A stretch of 64,000 nt of DNA from Bifidobacterium aquikefiri (GCF_002259795.1 NZ_MWXA01000005.1:62001-126000); one strand, 5' to 3'. Numbered from the stretch's first letter, positions 9,170-19,230 are shown. Notes: generated by a model from the sequence alone, not told the origin. Program-made: numbers and translations.

Positions 9170-9393
9170 GGTCATAGTCTTTCATGCGAACCAGACCACC
9201 ACGATGAGGAAAATATGCGTTGAGTGAAGTTCCACGAGGCACCATACTCTCCTGCACCTCAACCCAAAACACGGGTGTCGGCATATGTCTGCATTGAATC
9301 GTTACGGAGTAGAGTCGGATGGAATGACTGGGACCAGCCAGAGCAGTTGCAGCAGTTGCATTCATGGTCGACACGAGGAGGAGTTGATTGAGC

Positions 9394-11091
9394 ATGGCAA
9401 AGGCATACATGATAGGTGCAGGAATCGGGAACCTTTCAGCGGCGGTATACCTGATTCGTGATGGGCATTGGGATGGCAGCAACATCACGATCATGGGTTT
9501 GGAGAAGCACGGAGCCAACGACGGCAATACCGTACAGGAGTTCGAGAATGAATTTGTCGTTGCGAACATCAACAATGCCCGCGGTTACATCAATCGCGGC
9601 GGAAGAATGCTCAATGAGGAGACCTACGAGAATCTGTGGGATATCTTCCGCAGCATTCCCTCGCTCAATGCTCCAGGAAGGTCTGTCACCGAGGAAATTC
9701 TCGAATTCGACCATGCTCATCCCACCCATGATGTCGGCCGACTGATAGATTCACTCAATGGCGTACGCAACAATGGAGACAATAACGATTACTCCCACAT
9801 GCAATTCAACACGCTTGATCGTCTGCTGCTCACCAAGCTCATGATGATACCTGAATCACAGGAACGCTCGCTGAATGATGTCAGCATCGAACAATGGTTC
9901 TCATCAAGTCCACATATCTTTACCACCAATTTCTGGTACATGTGGGAGACGACCTTCGCATTCAAACGAAACAGTTCGGCCATGGAACTGCGACGATATA
10001 TGAATCGCATGATTCTTGAATTCAGTCGTATCAACACCCTTTCCGGGGTTACCAGAACTCCCTACAACCAATACGAAAGCCTGATCATGCCATTGCGGGC
10101 TTGGTTGGAGGACCAAGGCGTTCACTTCGTCAATAACCGCATGGTCACGGACTTCGAGTTCAAAGACACCAGGCTTCGCGATGAGATTGTCGTCACTGCA
10201 CTGAGGTACCGAGATGTTGACCAGACCGTTGCTGAAGCAGGCACCCAGGCTGCAGAGGGAAAGATTGACATAGAACCTGAAGACCTTGTCTTTGATACCA
10301 ACGGTTCGATAACGGACAGTACTTCGTTGGGGGATCTTGATACCCCGGTTGTTGAAGACATGAGCTATGCCCCGAGTGCAGCACTGTGGAAGCAGGCCGC
10401 TGAACATTTCTACGATCTCGGTCACCCGGACAAGTTCTTCGGTGACCGCAGTCAGAGCGAATGGACCAGCTTTACCGTGACCACCAACACGCATATGCTG
10501 ATCACCGATATATCGCAGATAACGCAGCAACATCCAGGCAATGCCCTGAACACGTTCATCGACAGCCCTGAACTACTTTCGTTGGTGGTGCATCATCAGC
10601 CTCACTACAAGTTCCAGAAAGAGAATGAAGGAGTTCTGTGGGGTTATGCGCTGTATCCAAGAGCCGTGGGACGATACGTCCACAAACCCTTCATTGAAAT
10701 GACCGGCCGCGAGATGCTTGAGGAGACGCTTGGCTTCCTTGCCGCTGCCGATTCAAGAACCGAGGGAATAGCAGATCATCACGATGAAATACTCGATTCG
10801 ATCGTGAATGTGGTTCCAGCGCATATGCCCTATGCAAGCGCACTCTTCAACCAGCGCTCGGTCGGAGACAGGCCTTTGGTGGTACCACGTCATTCTCACA
10901 ATCTGGCTTTTGTCAGCGAATTCGCAGAAATGCCCTTCGATATGGTATTCACCGAGCAGTATTCGATTCGTTGCGCTCAGGTGGCCGTATATAGGTTCCT
11001 CGGTATTCCAGTCTCAAAGCTCACGCCTTTGCACCACTACGAAAAAGATCCAAGAGTTCTGTTCAACGCCGCGCGCACCATGTTCCGCTGA
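9394..11091 (+). CDS. ohyA: Oleate hydratase (myosin-cross-reactive antigen family)
   Basis: A 565-residue FAD-dependent enzyme that adds water to the 9,10 double bond of unsaturated fatty acids, giving 10-hydroxy acids; in bifidobacteria and lactobacilli this is linked to tolerance of host fatty acids. The FAD-binding start is AYMIGAGIGNLSAAVYLIRDG; the conserved RGGRMLNEETYENLWD and FRSIPSLNAPGRSVTEEI blocks follow. Compared with long family members (about 590-630 residues) it lacks the N-terminal extension before the Rossmann fold, which puts it in the shorter subfamily. An AGGAGG site precedes both TTG 9388 and ATG 9394; the ATG is chosen. A perfect hairpin follows the gene, suggesting a single-gene transcript. 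Confidence 0.93.
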   Translation: MAKAYMIGAGIGNLSAAVYLIRDGHWDGSNITIMGLEKHGANDGNTVQEFENEFVVANINNARGYINRGGRMLNEETYENLWDIFRSIPSLNAPGRSVTEEILEFDHAHPTHDVGRLIDSLNGVRNNGDNNDYSHMQFNTLDRLLLTKLMMIPESQERSLNDVSIEQWFSSSPHIFTTNFWYMWETTFAFKRNSSAMELRRYMNRMILEFSRINTLSGVTRTPYNQYESLIMPLRAWLEDQGVHFVNNRMVTDFEFKDTRLRDEIVVTALRYRDVDQTVAEAGTQAAEGKIDIEPEDLVFDTNGSITDSTSLGDLDTPVVEDMSYAPSAALWKQAAEHFYDLGHPDKFFGDRSQSEWTSFTVTTNTHMLITDISQITQQHPGNALNTFIDSPELLSLVVHHQPHYKFQKENEGVLWGYALYPRAVGRYVHKPFIEMTGREMLEETLGFLAAADSRTEGIADHHDEILDSIVNVVPAHMPYASALFNQRSVGDRPLVVPRHSHNLAFVSEFAEMPFDMVFTEQYSIRCAQVAVYRFLGIPVSKLTPLHHYEKDPRVLFNAARTMFR

Positions 11092-11098
11092 ATACAGC

Positions 11099-11132
11099 GC
11101 ATCTTGTGATCCTCCGAAGGATCACAAGATGC
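11099..11132 (+). terminator. Hairpin after oleate hydratase
   Basis: A perfect 14-bp stem GCATCTTGTGATCC with a six-base loop starts seven bases after the ohyA stop. No T-run follows, so it may act with Rho or as an RNA-stabilising structure rather than as a classic terminator. Confidence 0.6.
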
Positions 11133-11143
11133 GTGTTCAACGC

Positions 11144-11263
11144 GAGATTTCGAGTTTTGTTGCCTTTGCAAAGTACACAGTGCAGAAATCATTGAAATAA
11201 ACACCGCCAGAAAGCGAATTTGGAGCTTTCATACCTTGTAAAGGCAACAAAACTCGAAATCTC
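11144..11263. repeat. 120-bp element with 24-bp perfect terminal inverted repeats
   Basis: Positions 11144-11167 are the exact reverse complement of 11240-11263 (24 of 24), beginning GAGATTTCGAG on the left. The 72-bp centre has no gene. The element lies between the ohyA hairpin and nadE, ending 20 bases before the nadE start, so it includes or overlaps the nadE promoter and leader. I see no target-site duplication. It may be a miniature transposon-like element, a long regulatory hairpin, or a pair of opposed operator copies. Confidence 0.75.
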
Positions 11264-11283
11264 AGTAGCGATAGGATGTTGAT

Positions 11284-12933
11284 ATGACAATTGGGAATAA
11301 CGGCATTCGTTTTGCGCTTGCACAGATCGATACCTGTGTCGGTGACTTGGATGGCAATGGAGAAAAAGTACTGGAATTTACGAGAAAGTCGGTAGCCAAC
11401 AAGGCGACTGTCGTGGTCTTTCCAGAGATGACGCTGACGGGCTACCCAATCGAAGATCTTGCCTTCCGTGCAACCTTCCGCAATGCGGCATGGGACAAGG
11501 CGAATGCACTCGCATCGCAATTGAAGGACGAAGGTTTTGCAGACGCATATGTTGTTGTAGGGACTGTGGGAACCGACAATGAACGCGGGTTGCCACGCAA
11601 TCGCATGGTTATACTGCACGATGGCATCGTCTGGGCCGGCTATGACAAGCATTTTCTTCCCAATTACGGTGTCTTCGACGAGTTTCGAATATTCACTTCG
11701 GGGCAGAAATCAGTCGTGCTTGAGATAGATGGATACAGGATTGGTGTAGCCATATGTGAGGATATCTGGCAGGACGGTGGTCCTGTCGCTGAATTGGCAA
11801 CGAAGAACATCGATGTGCTGCTCACCATCAATGGCTCTCCCTATGAGGCAGGCAAAGGTCATACCCGTCATGAGTTGGGTGCTCGGCGCGCCAAGGAAGT
11901 ACACGCCCCAGTCGTGTATCTCAACCAAGTCGGAGGTCAGGACGATCTCGTGTTTGATGGTGGAAGCTTCATCATCGACGAAGATGGTGCATTGCTGGAA
12001 CGTTCCCCGCAGTTTGTCGAGCATCTCGACTTTTGGGACTTGACTCATGATGCATCCATGTCGAGTGCATCAGCGCTCAGTTCGGAACTTGCAACTGACG
12101 AAGAGATGTATCGGGCATGCGTGCTGGGTCTGCGCGACTATATGCTCAAGAATCATTTCGCTGGTGTATGCATAGGCCTTTCCGGTGGAATCGATTCGGC
12201 ACTGGTGGCGACCATGGCATCCGACGCCTGCGGCGGGGATAATGTGTGGGGCATTTCGATGCCAAGTACATATTCTTCTCAAGGCTCACGTGACGATGCT
12301 CGACTGCTCGCTTCGAATCTTGGTGCTCACTACCAGACAGAGTCGATTGAGCGAGTCTTCGATTGCTATCAGCGGCAGCTTCATCTCGAAGGCATCGCCG
12401 CAGAGAATATACAGGCGAGAATCCGAGGTGTGATTGTGATGGCTTATTCCAACAGCAAGGGTCTGTTGGCTCTGGCCCCTGGAAACAAGTCGGAATTAGC
12501 GTGTGGATATTCAACCATCTACGGCGATGCAGTCGGTGGCTTTGCACCTATCAAGGATGTGCTCAAGACCAAGGTATGGGATTTGGCGCGTTGGCGCAAT
12601 CGCTATGCCGAGTCACATGATGACTTGCCTCCGATACCAATCAGTTCGATCGAAAAGGCTCCCAGCGCCGAACTTCGTCCGGGGCAGAGGGATTCGGATT
12701 CCTTGCCTGAGTATGCCCTGCTCGATAAGGTTCTTGAGGCTTACATCGAACTCGCACACGGTAGAGCCGACCTCTTGGCTGACGGCTTTGACGAACATAC
12801 CGTCGATACGGTCATGCGTCTGGTCGACAGAGCGGAATGGAAACGACGGCAATATCCGCTTGGTCCGAAAGTGACCGCGTTGGCATTTGGACGCGATCGA
12901 CGCTTGCCGGTGACGAATGCGTTCAGAGAATAA
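11284..12933 (+). CDS. nadE: Glutamine-dependent NAD+ synthetase
   Basis: A 549-residue cytoplasmic enzyme that amidates nicotinic acid adenine dinucleotide to NAD+ using ATP and glutamine. The N-terminal nitrilase-like glutaminase has the expected triad: Glu48 (FPEMT), Lys122 (YDKHF) and Cys158 (AICEDIW). The C-terminal synthetase has the ATP pyrophosphatase loop SGGIDS at 300-305 and the conserved NIQARIRG and GNKSE blocks. Length fits the two-domain family, though it is shorter than the ~680-residue mycobacterial form. The ATG is 20 bases downstream of the inverted-repeat element, which may influence its expression. Confidence 0.95.
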   Translation: MTIGNNGIRFALAQIDTCVGDLDGNGEKVLEFTRKSVANKATVVVFPEMTLTGYPIEDLAFRATFRNAAWDKANALASQLKDEGFADAYVVVGTVGTDNERGLPRNRMVILHDGIVWAGYDKHFLPNYGVFDEFRIFTSGQKSVVLEIDGYRIGVAICEDIWQDGGPVAELATKNIDVLLTINGSPYEAGKGHTRHELGARRAKEVHAPVVYLNQVGGQDDLVFDGGSFIIDEDGALLERSPQFVEHLDFWDLTHDASMSSASALSSELATDEEMYRACVLGLRDYMLKNHFAGVCIGLSGGIDSALVATMASDACGGDNVWGISMPSTYSSQGSRDDARLLASNLGAHYQTESIERVFDCYQRQLHLEGIAAENIQARIRGVIVMAYSNSKGLLALAPGNKSELACGYSTIYGDAVGGFAPIKDVLKTKVWDLARWRNRYAESHDDLPPIPISSIEKAPSAELRPGQRDSDSLPEYALLDKVLEAYIELAHGRADLLADGFDEHTVDTVMRLVDRAEWKRRQYPLGPKVTALAFGRDRRLPVTNAFRE

Positions 12934-12999
12934 AGAAGAACTCACCATTAGAGAACACGTACGTTGTATCCAATACATGTGCAATAAGGGAGGCATGCA

Positions 13000-13203
13000 A
13001 TGGCTGATGAAGACAAGGACAAGCTCTGGTATTTCAATACCGTGAAGCAGGAGGCAGAGCAGGGCAGAATTTCCCCAGTTGGTGACAGAATGGGACCATA
13101 CCAGACACGAGAGGAAGCGATGAATGCCTGGGAGATTTTCAACAAACGCAATGAGCACTGGGAGAATCAGGATCGGGAGTGGAATGGCAATGGTTCTCGC
13201 TGA
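13000..13203 (+). CDS. Small SPOR-like conserved protein
   Basis: A 67-residue protein resembling small actinobacterial proteins annotated as SPOR-domain-containing. It starts MADEDKDKLWYFNTVKQE and has the pattern WYFNT...G...DRMGPY.TREEA..AWEI that recurs in those proteins. It is highly charged with no signal peptide or membrane segment. ATG follows AGGGAGGC. It lies 66 bases after nadE in the same direction and before the pflB promoter. The function is unknown; true SPOR domains bind denuded peptidoglycan outside the cell, which does not fit a cytoplasmic protein. Confidence 0.75.
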   Translation: MADEDKDKLWYFNTVKQEAEQGRISPVGDRMGPYQTREEAMNAWEIFNKRNEHWENQDREWNGNGSR

Positions 13204-13331
13204 GTGAGAGTTGTATGTAGAGTCATATAAAATAACAAAATGCTACAAATTGACTCAATATCGAACAAAGTTTGCAAGTATTTGTTTTTACATAGCATAA
13301 ATTGTTGCTTCCGGCTCGGCGCCCAGTGAAA

Positions 13332-13347
13332 TGTGACTCAAATCACA
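13332..13347. promoter_or_regulatory. CRP/FNR-type binding site upstream of pflB
   Basis: TGTGACTCAAATCACA: perfect TGTGA/TCACA half-sites with the six-base spacer used by the CRP family. It lies about 98 bases upstream of the pflB start, in a 241-bp gap rich in A and T. In other bacteria pfl genes respond to CRP- and FNR-type regulators. No regulator of this family is in the window, so the link is inference. Confidence 0.65.
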
Positions 13348-13444
13348 CTATTCCGGCAATTGTCCTTCAGCAGCAAAGACTAAGATTACAGATATCCGGC
13401 AACGTGAAGATGCGTTTGCCGAACCAATCACCCAAGGAGTGACC

Positions 13445-15817
13445 ATGACAGCAGTTGAATCAACAGCCTTGTCACAGGAAGAGCTTCAAGCCAAGGCTTG
13501 GGACTCGTTCAAAGCAGGAAACTGGCAGAAGGACATTGACGTTCGCGATTTCATCCAAAAGAACTACACCCCATACGATGGCGACGAGTCGTTCCTGGCT
13601 CCTGCCACAGAGAAAACCAAATTCCTCTGGAACTATCTCGATGACAACATCCTTTCCGTGGAGCGCAAGCAGCGCGTCTATGATATTGAAACCCATATCC
13701 CATCCGATATCGATGCTTTCGCAGCAGGATACATTGATGGCAAGGATGCAGCGGACACGCAGGACAATGTAATAGTCGGCCTGCAAACCGATGTGCCATG
13801 CAAGCGTGGCATGATGCCAAACGGTGGCTGGCGGATGGTCGAGCAGGCCATTCTTGAGGCTGGCAAGACACCTGATCCTGAAATCAAGAAGATCTTCACC
13901 CGGTATCGCAAGACACACAACGATGGCGTATTCGGCGTATACACTCGCCGCATCAAGATTGCCCGTCACAACAAGATTCTGACCGGTCTGCCAGATGCAT
14001 ACGGCCGCGGCCGCATCATCGGCGATTATCGACGCGTTGCGCTCTATGGGGTGAATGCGCTCCTCGCCTTTAAGAAGCGTGACAAGGATTCAGTACCTTA
14101 TCGCAACGATTTCACCGAGCCAGAGATAGAGCATTGGATTCGGTTCCGCGAGGAGCACGACGAGCAGATAAAGGCATTGAAGAAGCTCATCAAACTCGGC
14201 AATGAATATGGTCTTGACTTGAGCCGTCCTGCACAGTCGGCCAAGGAAGCAGTGCAGTGGACCTATATGGGTTACCTTGCGTCCGTCAAGAGCCAAGACG
14301 GTGCTGCCATGTCTATCGGTCGCCTCTCGGCATTCTTCGATACCTACTTCGAACGTGATCTGAAGAACGGTGTCATCGACGAGACTGATGCACAGGAGAT
14401 CATCGACAACATCGTGATGAAACTTCGCATTGTGCGTTTCCTGCGTACCAAGGACTACGACAACATATTCTCCGGCGATCCATACTGGGCGACATGGTCG
14501 GATGCCGGCTTCGGTGACGACGGTCGTTCGATGGTTACCAAGACATCCTTCCGTCTGCTCAATACGCTGACACTTGAACATCTTGGACCTGGTCCGGAGC
14601 CAAACATCACCATTTTCTGGGATCCAAAGCTTCCAGCCGGATACAAGCGCTTCTGCGCAAGAATTTCCATCGACACCTCAGCCATTCAGTACGAGTCCGA
14701 CAAGGAGATTCGTGCTCATTGGGGTGACGATGCAGCAATCGCATGCTGCGTATCCCCAATGCGTGTCGGCAAGCAGATGCAGTTCTTTGCAGCTCGCGTC
14801 AACAGTGCAAAGGCGTTGCTTTATGCCATCAATGGTGGCAAGGATGAGATGACTGGCATGCAGGTCATCGATGAAGGTGTCATCGAGCCCATCAAGCCAC
14901 AGGCCGATGGAACACTCGACTTCGAGCAGGTCAAGGCCAACTATGAGAAGGCCCTTGAATGGCTTAGCGAAACCTATGTCGAAGCGTTGAACATCATTCA
15001 TTACATGCATGACAAGTACGCTTATGAGTCCATTGAAATGGCCCTGCATGACAAGGAGGTCTACCGTACCCTCGGTTGCGGCATGTCCGGTCTTTCTATC
15101 GCTGCGGACTCGCTTTCGGCGATCAAGTATGCGAAGGTCTATCCGATCTATAACAAGGATGACTCCAGCTACGAGCACGTGGATGGCGCATCTGACAATC
15201 TTGTCGTCGGATACAGGACTGAAGGGGAATTCCCTGTCTATGGCAATGACGATGACCGCGCTGATGAACTTGCGAAGTGGGTTGTCTCAACCGTCATGGG
15301 TCAGGTCAAGCGTCTGCCTGTATATCGCGGAGCAGTACCAACTCAGTCGATTCTCACGATCACATCAAATGTCGAATACGGCAAGAATACCGGTTCATTC
15401 CCATCGGGACACAAAAAGGGCGATCCATATGCTCCAGGTGCAAACCCAGAGAACGGCATGGATTCGCACGGCATGCTTCCTTCGATGTTTTCAGTTGGCA
15501 AGATCAACTATGACGATGCTCTCGATGGCATCTCTCTGACCAACACCATCACTCCTGATGGCCTTGGTCGAGACGAGCAGGAGAGAATCGGCAACCTTGT
15601 GGGCATTCTCGATGCAGGCAATGGCCATGGTCTCTATCATGCCAACATCAACGTTCTGCGCAAGGAACAGCTTGAGGATGCAGTCGAAAACCCAGAGAAA
15701 TATCCTCATCTTACAGTTCGCGTTTCCGGTTATGCGGTGAACTTCGTGAAGCTCACGAAGGAACAGCAGCTTGATGTCATTTCCCGTACCTTCCATCAAG
15801 GTTCGGTAACCGACTGA
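13445..15817 (+). CDS. pflB: Formate C-acetyltransferase (pyruvate formate-lyase)
   Basis: A 790-residue glycyl-radical enzyme converting pyruvate and CoA to acetyl-CoA and formate without oxygen; in bifidobacteria it gives extra ATP and shifts lactate toward formate, acetate and ethanol. The adjacent catalytic cysteines are at 434-435 (AIACCVSPM) and the radical glycine at 762 (RVSGYAVNF), both intact. The ATG at 13445 follows AAGGAG; a GTG six bases earlier overlaps that site. It is followed by pflA, which installs the radical, with a strong hairpin between them. A CRP-type site lies upstream. Confidence 0.98.
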   Translation: MTAVESTALSQEELQAKAWDSFKAGNWQKDIDVRDFIQKNYTPYDGDESFLAPATEKTKFLWNYLDDNILSVERKQRVYDIETHIPSDIDAFAAGYIDGKDAADTQDNVIVGLQTDVPCKRGMMPNGGWRMVEQAILEAGKTPDPEIKKIFTRYRKTHNDGVFGVYTRRIKIARHNKILTGLPDAYGRGRIIGDYRRVALYGVNALLAFKKRDKDSVPYRNDFTEPEIEHWIRFREEHDEQIKALKKLIKLGNEYGLDLSRPAQSAKEAVQWTYMGYLASVKSQDGAAMSIGRLSAFFDTYFERDLKNGVIDETDAQEIIDNIVMKLRIVRFLRTKDYDNIFSGDPYWATWSDAGFGDDGRSMVTKTSFRLLNTLTLEHLGPGPEPNITIFWDPKLPAGYKRFCARISIDTSAIQYESDKEIRAHWGDDAAIACCVSPMRVGKQMQFFAARVNSAKALLYAINGGKDEMTGMQVIDEGVIEPIKPQADGTLDFEQVKANYEKALEWLSETYVEALNIIHYMHDKYAYESIEMALHDKEVYRTLGCGMSGLSIAADSLSAIKYAKVYPIYNKDDSSYEHVDGASDNLVVGYRTEGEFPVYGNDDDRADELAKWVVSTVMGQVKRLPVYRGAVPTQSILTITSNVEYGKNTGSFPSGHKKGDPYAPGANPENGMDSHGMLPSMFSVGKINYDDALDGISLTNTITPDGLGRDEQERIGNLVGILDAGNGHGLYHANINVLRKEQLEDAVENPEKYPHLTVRVSGYAVNFVKLTKEQQLDVISRTFHQGSVTD

Positions 15818-15866
15818 AGGCTTTTCAACAAGCTCACGGCGCAATCATTCGCTAGATGGTAGCTTG

Positions 15867-15891
15867 GGGGCGGGGCAACGAGTCCCGCCCC
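15867..15891 (+). terminator. GC-rich hairpin between pflB and pflA
   Basis: Perfect 8-bp stem GGGGCGGG/CCCGCCCC with a nine-base loop, followed by TTCG. It probably lets only part of the pflB transcripts continue into pflA, giving much more enzyme than activase, or protects the pflB message end. Confidence 0.65.
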
Positions 15892-15914
15892 TTCGCTATT
15901 CAAGGAGGACAATG

Positions 15915-16883
15915 ATGTCTCAGGCAACGGCGACTCGAATATCACAGCCACAGGTGAAGAGTCCGGGAGTTACGGCATCTCTCGTAGAAACGCCCCAGAT
16001 TGAACAAACACATGGTGGATTTCACGTCACACGCCAGCATATGCTCAAGGAATCGAAGACCTATCAAAGCCAGACCCTCATGGGTGGACTGTCCGGCTTT
16101 GAATCGCCAATTGGACTTGATAGGCGAGATCGACTTAATGCCTTGCGCTCTGGGGATATTGGTTTCGTCCATTCTTGGGATATCAACACCTCTGTCGATG
16201 GACCAGGTACACGCATGACGGTTTTCATGAGTGGGTGCCCGCTTAGGTGCCAATATTGTCAGAATCCCGACACATGGAAGATGCGCGACGGTCAACCTGT
16301 GTATCTCAAAGCCATGATTGACAAAGTCGAGCGGTACAAGGATTTATTCCAGGCAACAGGTGGTGGCATCACATTCTCTGGAGGTGAATCGATGATGCAA
16401 CCGGCATTCGTGTCACGAGTGTTCAGAGCTGCAAAAGAGATGGACGTGCACACGTGCCTGGATACTTCAGGCTTCTTGAATCGCAACTACACCGACGACA
16501 TGATTCGTGACATCGATCTTTGTCTGTTGGACGTTAAATCGGGAAACGAGGAGACTTATAGAAAAGTTACCGGGGGGGTTCTGCAACCGACCATTGACTT
16601 CGGCAAGCGCTTGTCGCGATTGGGCAGCAAGATATGGGTGCGCTTCGTTCTCGTTCCAGAGTTGACGGATTCCATCGAGAATGTCGAAGGCGTCGCACGC
16701 ATCTGCGAACAATTCGGTGATGCTGTCGAACATATCGATGTGCTCGGTTTCCATCAGCTTGGACGACCAAAATGGCATGAATTGCGGATACCATACCCTT
16801 TGGAGAACGCCAAGGGGCCATCGCGAGAGTTGCGCGAACGAGTGCGCAAACAGTTTGAGTCACACGGTTTTACTGTCTACTAG
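15915..16883 (+). CDS. pflA: Pyruvate formate-lyase activating enzyme (radical SAM)
   Basis: A 322-residue radical SAM enzyme that abstracts hydrogen from the PflB glycine. The iron-sulfur motif C-X3-C-X2-C reads GCPLRCQYCQNPDTW, followed by the GGGITFSGGE segment that binds SAM. About 85 residues precede the catalytic core, longer than the ~246-residue E. coli enzyme but in keeping with bifidobacterial forms. Two adjacent ATGs follow AAGGAGG; the second (15915) has the better six-base spacing. It lies 97 bases after pflB in the same direction, behind a hairpin. Confidence 0.95.
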   Translation: MSQATATRISQPQVKSPGVTASLVETPQIEQTHGGFHVTRQHMLKESKTYQSQTLMGGLSGFESPIGLDRRDRLNALRSGDIGFVHSWDINTSVDGPGTRMTVFMSGCPLRCQYCQNPDTWKMRDGQPVYLKAMIDKVERYKDLFQATGGGITFSGGESMMQPAFVSRVFRAAKEMDVHTCLDTSGFLNRNYTDDMIRDIDLCLLDVKSGNEETYRKVTGGVLQPTIDFGKRLSRLGSKIWVRFVLVPELTDSIENVEGVARICEQFGDAVEHIDVLGFHQLGRPKWHELRIPYPLENAKGPSRELRERVRKQFESHGFTVY

Positions 16884-17008
16884 ACTCGCTTTCCCCTTAT
16901 GTAATGCGACTATGGAGATTGTGATTTACTCTTCTTTGATTTGGATTACGTGAAGAATTTGCATGATACACTCGCAATTCCGTATCAGATTCGAGTAGTC
17001 TAAGAGCC

Positions 17009-17734
17009 ATGGCTGAGATTTATCAATTTCCAGCGGCGCGTCAGGAATTTTCAGGCCATCAGCAATTTTCAGGCCATCAGCAATTTTCCTCTGATGCCAC
17101 TGCACATCGTGAAGGTGACAATAAGCGGTCCGCAGTATTGCAACAGTTTGAGCAAGCCAATGTTCCTTCTGCCGTATGGCAAGCTGTCGAATCTATCCGA
17201 GCCATGCCAAAAATCCCGGGAATGACGTATTCAGAAATGCCGACTCCATCCTCAATTGCTGACTATGGAATCGGGATTGAGATTCAATATCCGGTCATTC
17301 TGGATAAGAAGTGTAGAAAGACGCAGACCGAGACATCATTCCATGGCTGGATCATGGTTCTCCTCGCACATGCTTCAGATGTCGGTACACATGCTCAATG
17401 GCAGTGCGTAGCCTACATGCGTGAACCGAAATTTGAAACGAACTTCGATGACTCTGAGACACATGCGCTCCTCGCCAACGTCCAGCAAAGACTGCGCAAT
17501 GCCAATGCGGTGCAGATCTCTGGAACGATATCCTCGACGGAGAACCATAGCTTCGGCATGGATGAGTCGAAAATCCAAGATAGTTATGAGATTCGTGCCT
17601 CATGGACTCCTCGCCTCGATGGTCAGGGTGGCCAGACTGCTGCAGATTATGTACATCTTTGGTCACAACTCATGCTCGACTTCGGTTTGGATCTCATGGA
17701 TCAGTGCGAGAGGGATTCTGATCCTCAACGGTGA
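17009..17734 (+). CDS. DUF3000-family actinobacterial protein
   Basis: A 241-residue protein of unknown function. Its core, about residues 45-230 (PSAVWQAVESIRAMPKIPGM...GWIMVLLAHASDV), matches the DUF3000 pattern found in actinobacteria, where the gene usually lies just upstream of RNase D, as here. The N-terminus contains a low-complexity segment FSGHQQFSGHQQFS produced by an 18-bp tandem duplication. No signal peptide or membrane helix. ATG 17009 has only a weak purine-rich site (AAGAGCC). The conserved pairing with RNase D suggests a shared role, perhaps in RNA processing, but nothing in the sequence proves it. Confidence 0.75.
   Translation: MAEIYQFPAARQEFSGHQQFSGHQQFSSDATAHREGDNKRSAVLQQFEQANVPSAVWQAVESIRAMPKIPGMTYSEMPTPSSIADYGIGIEIQYPVILDKKCRKTQTETSFHGWIMVLLAHASDVGTHAQWQCVAYMREPKFETNFDDSETHALLANVQQRLRNANAVQISGTISSTENHSFGMDESKIQDSYEIRASWTPRLDGQGGQTAADYVHLWSQLMLDFGLDLMDQCERDSDPQR
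17048..17088 (+). repeat. 18-bp tandem repeat inside the DUF3000 gene
   Basis: The unit TTTTCAGGCCATCAGCAA occurs twice exactly (17048-17065 and 17066-17083) and starts a third time (TTTTC). It encodes repeated FSGHQQ. Being a multiple of three, gain or loss of units keeps the frame. Confidence 0.9.
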
Positions 17735-17891
17735 ATGTCGCATGACCTTTCGCGCGCTTCCTCAGCACCGGCTGTGAGAGAAGGCATTGCCTGCCGCATG
17801 CTTCCCACTGGTTCTCCGCACCCGGTAGTATTTCGATAGTATTGCAATGGCCACGTATTGGCCACGTTGATGGAACGGGGAGCTGAACACA

Positions 17892-19184
17892 GTGTCAATC
17901 GAGCAGATGCCACGCTTATTGTCGGAGCCACATGCCGGAGTGCCGGATGTTATCTCCACACACGAAGCATTTGAGCGAATGTGTGAACGGTTTTCCACCG
18001 GTGCAAGCTCACTTGCCGCTGATGCAGAGCGCGCTTCAGGCTTCCGGTACGGGCATGAGGATTGGCTGGTTCAGTTCAAGCGGGAAGGATGTGGAATCGC
18101 TCTGGTCGATCCAATCGCACTTGCAGATGATGGTGACTACTGGGCAGATTTCAATGATGCCGTTGGCGATACGACGTGGATCATTCATGATTCATTGCAG
18201 GATTTGCCTGGATTCACCGAGCTTGGTCTTGAGCCGAAGCAGCTCTTTGATTCAGAATTGGCCGCCAGAATGCTCGGACTGCACCATGTGGGACTTGCAG
18301 CTGTGACGGAGCATTATCTCGATCTGACATTGGCGAAGGAACATTCCGCTGCAGACTGGTCATATCGACCGCTTCCTAGGGATTGGCGCAATTATGCAGC
18401 CTTGGATGTTGAATTGCTCATACCTCTGGAACGCAAGATGCGTGATGATCTGGACAATCAGGGCAAGACGGGTTGGGCAGAGGAGGAGTTTGCATATCTG
18501 CTCAAGAAAGGTTCACGGAATCGCCATAACCACCCACAGCCGTGGCGACGGGTTTCGCACATAACATCCCTGCACAATGACCGCTGGGGTCTGGCGATAG
18601 TACGCGCCCTATGGACCGAGCGAGACCGTCTGGCACGGCTCTATGACATCGCTCCGTCGTTGTTGCTTTCCGATGCCTCGATCATTGAGGCTGCTCGACA
18701 GAAACCGCACAATGCCAAGGAATTTCGGGCAATTAGATCGATCAATCAACGCGTTCGCATGCATACCGGTGGTGAGCAGGACAAGATGTTCGAACGATAT
18801 GCCCCCATACAGCGCAGCATTAAACCCTCACATTGGAAAGACATCATTCAGCAGGCCTTGGAGCTGCCGAGTGCCGAGCTTCCTGTTCCACCGGTCTCAC
18901 CCGTTGTCTCCGAAGAGAACAAGGCACCCCATTCGATGAAGTTCTGGCGCGAGAAGCATCCTCAGAGGTATGCTGGACTGATGGCCGCGAAGTCTGCAAT
19001 TTCGCAGATTTCGCAGGATACGAAAACACCGATGGACGTGATTCTTAAACCACAGTACTTAAGGAACCTATGTTGGACCGACGAACCTGAAAAGCGCGAC
19101 GTGGCTGAGTTCCTTGCAGATCAAGGTGCACGCAACTGGCAGATTGACTTGGTTGACGAGTCCATAAGTCGAGCTATTATGTAA
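17892..19184 (+). CDS. rnd: Ribonuclease D-like 3'-5' exonuclease with HRDC domain
   Basis: A 430-residue DEDD-family exonuclease that trims 3' ends of tRNA and other small RNAs. Exo I appears as ADAERASGFRY, Exo II as HDSLQDLPGF with FDSELAARMLG, and Exo III as NYAALDVELL; a C-terminal HRDC nucleic-acid binding domain follows (about 235-310). GTG 17892 has GGGGAG nine bases upstream. It is preceded by the DUF3000 gene and followed 46 bases later by tig, an arrangement shared with other actinobacteria. Confidence 0.9.
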   Translation: MSIEQMPRLLSEPHAGVPDVISTHEAFERMCERFSTGASSLAADAERASGFRYGHEDWLVQFKREGCGIALVDPIALADDGDYWADFNDAVGDTTWIIHDSLQDLPGFTELGLEPKQLFDSELAARMLGLHHVGLAAVTEHYLDLTLAKEHSAADWSYRPLPRDWRNYAALDVELLIPLERKMRDDLDNQGKTGWAEEEFAYLLKKGSRNRHNHPQPWRRVSHITSLHNDRWGLAIVRALWTERDRLARLYDIAPSLLLSDASIIEAARQKPHNAKEFRAIRSINQRVRMHTGGEQDKMFERYAPIQRSIKPSHWKDIIQQALELPSAELPVPPVSPVVSEENKAPHSMKFWREKHPQRYAGLMAAKSAISQISQDTKTPMDVILKPQYLRNLCWTDEPEKRDVAEFLADQGARNWQIDLVDESISRAIM

Positions 19185-19230
19185 CGGTTGCCTACGGGCA
19201 TAATAATGTACGTATGAATTGGAGCGCAGC

